NCBI RefSeq assembly: GCF_003945595.2
Contig: NW_024104317.1
Location: forward strand, 868,001 to 932,000
DNA from: Pipra filicauda
Lineage: Eukaryota; Chordata; Aves; Passeriformes; Pipridae
Direction of reading: 5' to 3'
DNA: 64,000 bases
Below, one piece after another: positions 59,330-64,000 of this stretch. The notes below the pieces were generated by a model that made no database searches, was not told the DNA's origin, and worked only from the letters and a program-made list of their open reading frames with translations. Numbering within the stretch: position 1 is the first letter of the stretch; each line of letters starts with the position of its first letter. A program made the position numbers and the translations under genes.

Positions 59330-59660
59330 ACACTCCCTTCGGGCCGGGCGCCTGGATCCCAGCCCAAGGTCAGCCGCCGGCTGCGGGCCCTTGGCATGAG
59401 CGAGGACGATGGTTCGGGGCAGCCGGCCGGGGGGCTGTGCCGCCGCAGGGCCGGGTCCCGTCCGCGGCGTGCGGGCGGCGTCCGGCCACGGGCTGCCGGC
59501 GTTCGGCCACGGGCTGCCGGCGTTCGGCCACGGGCTGCCGGCGTTCGGCCTCGCCGCCTGCCAGCGGGGGCCGGGGCGGACTCGTGTGCCGGCGGCAGCA
59601 GCCGCGCTCCCTCCCGCGTTCCCCACACCGCTGGCAGCCCGCCACCGCGCCGGGGGTTCG
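59330..59660. promoter_or_regulatory. CpG-island-like patch downstream of HES1
   Basis: The densest CpG patch between LRRC15 and HES1, lying about 3 kb beyond the HES1 poly(A) signal. It contains a 21-base tandem repeat. Open frames on both strands pass through it (up to about 300 codons) but have no recognisable domain and are expected in stop-poor GC-rich DNA. Confidence 0.55.
59483..59545. repeat. 21-base tandem repeat, three copies
   Basis: Three head-to-tail copies of CGGCCACGGGCTGCCGGCGT plus one T, nearly perfect, followed by a partial fourth. GC-rich and CpG-rich. Confidence 0.92.
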
Positions 59661-59689
59661 CTCCTTTCTCACGACCTCTCAGGTTCCTG

Positions 59690-60000
59690 AGCTCATCTGG
59701 GAGCTATTCATTTCCTGCCAGAAAACAGCCTTGCCTGCTAAAAAAACCACCTTGGCCGCAGAGCGGCCCAGGGCTTGGTACGAGGGCTCTCCCGGCTTAA
59801 ATCATAAAGCTCCGGCTGTCTGGCTGGAATCAAAGGCAGGGCGGGCGTGGGGGGGGCGCGGGGGCCTGTGCCATATGGTAGCACTTAAGAGCCAAGGAGG
59901 AAGCAAGGAGGGGCTTTTGCGCTGCTCACGAGGAGTGTGGGAAAAGTTAATTGACTTTAATGACAGGTTTCCCTGGACGGCAGCAGCGGCGGATGGAAGG
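59690..60000. promoter_or_regulatory. Candidate HES1-proximal enhancer with RBPJ site
   Basis: A complex island that contains TGTGGGAAA (59936-59944), a full match to the RBPJ/CSL consensus, followed by AGTTAATTGACTTTAATGAC. HES1 is a direct Notch target and uses paired RBPJ sites at its promoter; a downstream site in a conserved-looking block would fit. Enhancer status is inferred. Confidence 0.4.
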
Positions 60001-62380
60001 GAGCTGCAGGGATGCAAGGGACAGCCGGGACTGTAAGCTCTGTGGTGAGTGGGGGGCAAGGCAGGGTGCTGGGAGAGGCAGGCAAAGCCCCCTGCCCACA
60101 GACTCCTGTGCAGGTGCGCTGTAGGCAGAGATGGAGCACTGCACCCTCCAGGCTGCAAATGCACCCACCAGATTGTGGCAAAGTGCCTACCAACCCAAGA
60201 GTGGTCATGAGAGGGACAGACCTGGCTCTAGCCTCTTCCCAGGGTCCTCTCCGTTGGCACACAGGGCTCAGCAAAGTATGCAGGGAAGCCAACAGGAGCT
60301 GCATCCCATCTGACAGCACTTAGTCAGGTTTCTTTTTCTACCTGTCCTGCACAGTCCCCTGCAGGGTCACAGCTCAGCCCTGTCCCTTCCCTGGCACCCC
60401 CCATCTCTCCCTTCCCCTTGCCTACTCATCCAACAGCACCAGTTTGAAGGCACTTGCTGCACCTGAAGGGCAATTCCCACACACAATGATCCACAGACCC
60501 ACAGCCTGCATTTGTCATCCCAATTTGTCACGGGCTCAGTGAACTGGCACCAAGAGCACAGCTCCTGGGAATTGCTCTGATCCCCTTATAGCTCACAAAC
60601 TCAAGCAGAGCTCTCATGTCAACAGGCTGTGGGATAGAGTAAACACAGAAAGCTTTGGAGAAACCGGTCCAAGCATGTCATATCTGCTTTATACTAGGCT
60701 ATTTAAACTCCATTAGCAAATAGGTTCATCTTGTCTTTCACTCCTGGATCTGCTGTGTGTTCTCCATTAGCCTACAGCAAAGTCTTTTTTCTAATGTGCT
60801 TTCCAAACCAACTGCTTCAGCAGAAAAGGAACACGCTGCTCAGCTGGAACAGCCTTCACTCTTACAGGTGATGCTTTACTGATCTACATTAGCTCCACAT
60901 GGGCCATCCAGCAGCAGGAGTTGGTCTGATGCAATTCCAAAACAGGTCCTGTGAGCACTTCTCTGAACACAAGGTGGGCTCAGTCCTACCCTCGATACCT
61001 CCAGTGCAGAAAAGTGACACTATGGCTGCTGGAAGGGAAGGCAAGCTCAGCCTGTATGCCTACACACCTGCCTTGAGACAGCAAATCCAGTATTTCCAAG
61101 CCTTGCACCCTAAACCTGGCTGTGAGGGTGGCAATGCAGGCAGGCCACCAAGATGCTGGGAGACAGAGAAGGGAAAGCTCATCCCAGGGAGATCAGCCCC
61201 TTTTAAAAAAAGAACTGCCACTGGCTGCAGCCTCATCACTACACCCGGCAGAGAGAGATCCCAGGCATGCACCACCCCTCTCCAAAATACATCCGCAGAA
61301 GTACTTTCAGATCAGGAGAATGTGTTGCTTTACAGGGAGCAGGGAGGAAAGCTGAGCAGTCAAACCCCAGCAGGTTTAATCCGTCTGGTCTCACACTCTC
61401 CCCAGCCTTCATTTCCCTAGCACCTGGATACAGTCAAGCACCTGGCTGATCCAGACAAAATCCAACAAGCTTTTGCAGCAGGATTTGGAAGGAAACCCCA
61501 GTGGATCTTGGCACATTTTTAAGCTGTCCGCTCTGAGTTAAGACTTGTTGAGAAGGGCAATGCAAGCTGTAACCTGAGACTGCTGCTCACCGCTATCTAG
61601 GGCTTGCATCTTGCCTGGAAATGGGGCATCCCCAAGTCACAGGGGTCAGCTGCAGCTCATAATTATAGAGATAATCCTCACAGCCCCACATCACTCCCTT
61701 GGCCACGTGTTTTCCATAGAACAGCAGAGGAAATGCCCAACTCTATCAAAACCACATGCAGAGCATTAATCATCAAGCACAGCTTGGCTGGTGCTCAGGG
61801 CCGGGAACAGCTCTATGCTTTTAAGTCCAGGTGGAGGTGGTGCCCAGCGCCTGCTGCAGCCCGTCAGCCAGGAGCACTCATGTCAGGCTTGTCCTGTGGA
61901 GACACACTGCTTTTGTAACACGAGAAGCTGGCAGGCACTGCTCTCTCAATCAACTGACTGGAGTCATTTGTGATTTACACCACAGCCTGCTCCTCCAGGT
62001 CCAGGGCAGGAGGCTCACCCAGGCAGAATCTGTCTCTACCACAGCTACTCTAACTCCATCAGCGGAGGAGCCAGGAACAGAGTGGAGATACCTCCCTCAG
62101 CACATTCACCAACTCTGCAAATACAAGCTCTTTTTAACAAGTCTGATCAATTGAGCTGTTCCCAAAGAAGCAGTAATTACATCTGCTTTGGGGCAGGGAG
62201 AAGGGCCAGGTGATTTCACAAGACAGAGGGGACAGAGGGGCTGAGTGACAGCTCCAGCCTGTCGAGGACAAGGCAGCCCTGGAGCAGCATGATCCACAGG
62301 CAGCCAGGAGCTGGGCTCCCTCCTAGGCACACATGCTAGAACTCCAACTTATCTCCAAAGGCCTTCCAAAATGGAAGGGA
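60001..62380. other. Non-coding DNA 3' of HES1
   Basis: No gene is recognised. AT-richer sequence at 60590-60790 could be regulatory. The right end abuts the HES1 poly(A) signal. Confidence 0.45.
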
Positions 62381-62383
62381 AAT

Positions 62384-62602
62384 TTTATTTTACGAGCATT
62401 TAAAAAGAAAGAAAAAAAAACAATCTTTGGCGTCACATAAGGAAGGGGAGGAAAGGGAAAAAAAGATCTCGTGTAAAACACGAAACACCGTCAAGGGAGT
62501 GCTATGGTACAAAGGCACAATCCAATATGAACATATAACCTATGTACAGCCGTGCCAGCAGCACGGGGTGCAGAGCCAAGTCCAGTCCGGTGCCCACCAC
62601 CC
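62384..62602 (-). other. HES1: HES1 3' untranslated region
   Basis: Reading leftwards from the HES1 stop, the first canonical poly(A) signal is AATAAA at 62389-62384 (minus strand), giving a 3' UTR of a little over 200 bases. Longer forms are possible. Confidence 0.6.
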
Positions 62603-64000
62603 TCACCAGGGTCTCCAGACTGAGTCGGCTGTGCCGGGCGGTGGGCCTGGTGGCGAGGCAGCAGTGGCAGCTGTGGGTGGGCCGCCATACAGAGGCAGCA
62701 CAGCTCCCCCAGGAGCAAAGGCAGTGCTGGGGATGAGGAAAGCAAACTGCCCATCGGAAGCCGGCAGCAGCTGGAAGCCACCATACACCTTGGCTGCATC
62801 GGCACCTGGCTTGCAGGGCATGCCTGGGAGTGGCCCCGCACCACTGCCCGGTGGCACCAGGGGTGGCCCAAAGGCTGCGGCTGGTGGCAGAGGGGGTGGT
62901 GGAGGGGGTGCAGGGTAGTTCATGGCGTTGATCTGGGTCATGCAGCTGGCCAGGTGGCCCAGGAGCCGGGTGCGCACCTCGGTGTTGACGCCCTCGCAGG
63001 TGGAGAGAAACCGTGTCACCTCGTTCATGCACTCGCTGAAGCCGGCGCGGTACTTGCCCAACACTGTGGGGTCTGTGCTCAGTGCGGCTGTGGGAGGAGA
63101 GGAACACAGGGATCAGCAGGCTCCACAGGGAACATGGGTGAGCAGCCCACTGGCATTGCATCCTACGGCCCCTCTGAGCCAGGAATCCAAGTGGGGAAAG
63201 CAGCCCCTCTGGCAGTGTGTCCTGTGTGCCCAAGGTGCCAAGAATTTGGATGGAAGGCACAGCCTCTCTGCTACCAAATCCACCAGCATAAAGGACTCAG
63301 ATGGGGAACAGACAATTCCCAAGAGTCCTGCTATGTCCCTATATTCCAGGGATCCAGGTGAGAAACACAGTTCCCCCAGAGGCTCTTGTGCCTCCCACAC
63401 CCCCAAAACGGATCCATGTGGGGAGCACAGCTCAAGCTGTAACTGCAGCCCTCCCAGTGCCCTCCAGAACCAGGGATGCAGATAGCATCCCCAGCTCTTC
63501 TGTACTAGGAATACAAGTATAGATCATGCTGCCCCTCACTGCCCACCTCAGTAACAAACTAAGTCTCACCACCCACCTCAGGATAAGGTGGTGAACTACT
63601 GGCTCCTTGTACCAAGAATACAGGTATCGAACACGGTAGCCTCCATCACTCCCGGAGGATGCAGGTGCAAAGCCGGGTGCTTCTTACCCTCCCTACCGAG
63701 GATGCAGACAGGGAGTGCGATGCCCCCAGCCCCCGGGATGCAGACGCCCCACTTCCCGTTCCCTCCCGGGACTCACCGGTCATCTGGGCTCGCTGGAGGC
63801 TCCGCAGGTGCTTCACGGTCATCTCCAGGATGTCGGCCTTCTCCAGTTTGGAGTGCCGGGAGCTCTGCGGGAACAGGCGGGGCTCAGACCGGCCCGGCAG
63901 CTCCGTTTCCCCCCGCGCCCCCCGCCCCGGCCCCCCTCCGCTTACATCCTTCTTCAGCGCGTCCAGGATGAGCGTCTTCAGCTGTCCCAGGCTCTCGTTA
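62603..64000 (-). CDS. HES1: HES1, exons 2 (part) to 4; complement of join(62603..63087,63777..63864,63946..64000)
   Basis: HES1 is a bHLH-Orange transcriptional repressor and main Notch effector. In view are 208 residues. Exon 2 part: [18 protein letters not shown], end of loop/helix region, donor GTAAG at 63945. Exon 3 (88 bases): [20 protein letters not shown], helix 2, acceptor CAG at 63867-63865 and donor GTGAGT at 63776. Exon 4 starts AALSTDPT, then the Orange domain ([20 protein letters not shown]), a Pro/Ala/Gly-rich region and the Groucho-binding WRPW directly before TGA. Mammalian HES1 ends WRPWRN; ending at WRPW is, as I recall, the state in chick hairy1. All splice phases agree. 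The basic DNA-binding region lies beyond the right edge. HES4 is the alternative, but the neighbours argue for HES1. Confidence 0.96.
63088..63776 (-). other. HES1: HES1 intron 3
   Basis: A 689-base intron bounded by GTGAGT and CCCACAG on the minus strand. It contains loosely repeated phrases (CCAGGAATCCAAGTGGGGAAAG / CAGGGATCCAGGTGAGAAAC types, about every 60-70 bases), suggesting an old tandem expansion inside the intron. No other feature is seen. Confidence 0.8.

Noticed and set aside
59122..60036. Overlapping frames of about 300, 244 and 110 codons downstream of HES1
   Set aside because: All lie in stop-poor CpG-rich DNA with a 21-base repeat (a multiple of three, so it stays open in every frame). 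No domain, splice structure or start context supports a gene.

Overview
This window is a bird-type (probably avian) nuclear genome segment. Evidence: CR1 LINE fragments are the only recognisable transposons, repeats are sparse, there is a strong change in base composition along the window, and the gene order ATP13A3 – GP5 – LRRC15 – CPN2 – HES1 matches the order I know from human chromosome 3q29 and its bird counterpart. The exact species cannot be told from the sequence.

Layout. 1-5.1 kb: last intron, last coding exon and long AT-rich 3' UTR of ATP13A3 (+). 8.4-11.9 kb: GP5 (+), a platelet/thrombocyte leucine-rich-repeat (LRR) receptor. About 17.8-22.8 kb: LRRC15 (+), with a likely TATA promoter and short non-coding first exon. 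23.9-26.3 kb: CPN2 (+), the non-catalytic subunit of carboxypeptidase N; its start codon appears to lie in a tiny upstream coding exon. 30.4-33.7 kb: a fourth intact LRR gene (+, 877 codons) with a CPN2-like amino end, a long mucin-like stalk and a GP5-like membrane segment. It has no counterpart in the human interval as I know it and I give it no symbol. 33.7-62.4 kb: a 29-kb stretch with no convincing protein gene, with AT-rich islands in GC-rich DNA that look like conserved regulatory elements. 62.4-64.0 kb: the 3' half of HES1 (-), running off the right edge.

Main discoveries. (1) The fourth LRR gene looks like a chimera of the features of its neighbours: the CPN2-type entry into the LRR array but without the N-terminal cysteine cap, about 14 LRRs, an LRRCT cap, seven tandem 13-residue Ser/Thr/Pro repeats in a roughly 340-residue stalk, and a GP5-like transmembrane segment. 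Four WGATAR motifs lie just upstream of its probable first exon. (2) The gene desert next to HES1 contains a duplicated set of non-coding elements: a block near 37.2 kb recurs near 50.5 kb and a block near 38.5 kb recurs near 51.4 kb, in the same order and orientation. One pair keeps an aligned GTGGGAA (RBPJ core) and a CAGATG E-box in both copies, which suits a Notch/HES1 enhancer. (3) LRRC15 carries a 26-residue Glu/Lys-only-type tract just outside its membrane segment.

The four LRR genes are all in the same orientation and three share a clear architecture (short first exon, one intron, one large exon carrying nearly the whole protein), so they are best read as an old tandem family. HES1 is unrelated, convergent with the cluster, and probably owns most of the regulatory DNA between. 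All statements about regulation and duplication age are inference; no alignment or database search was run.
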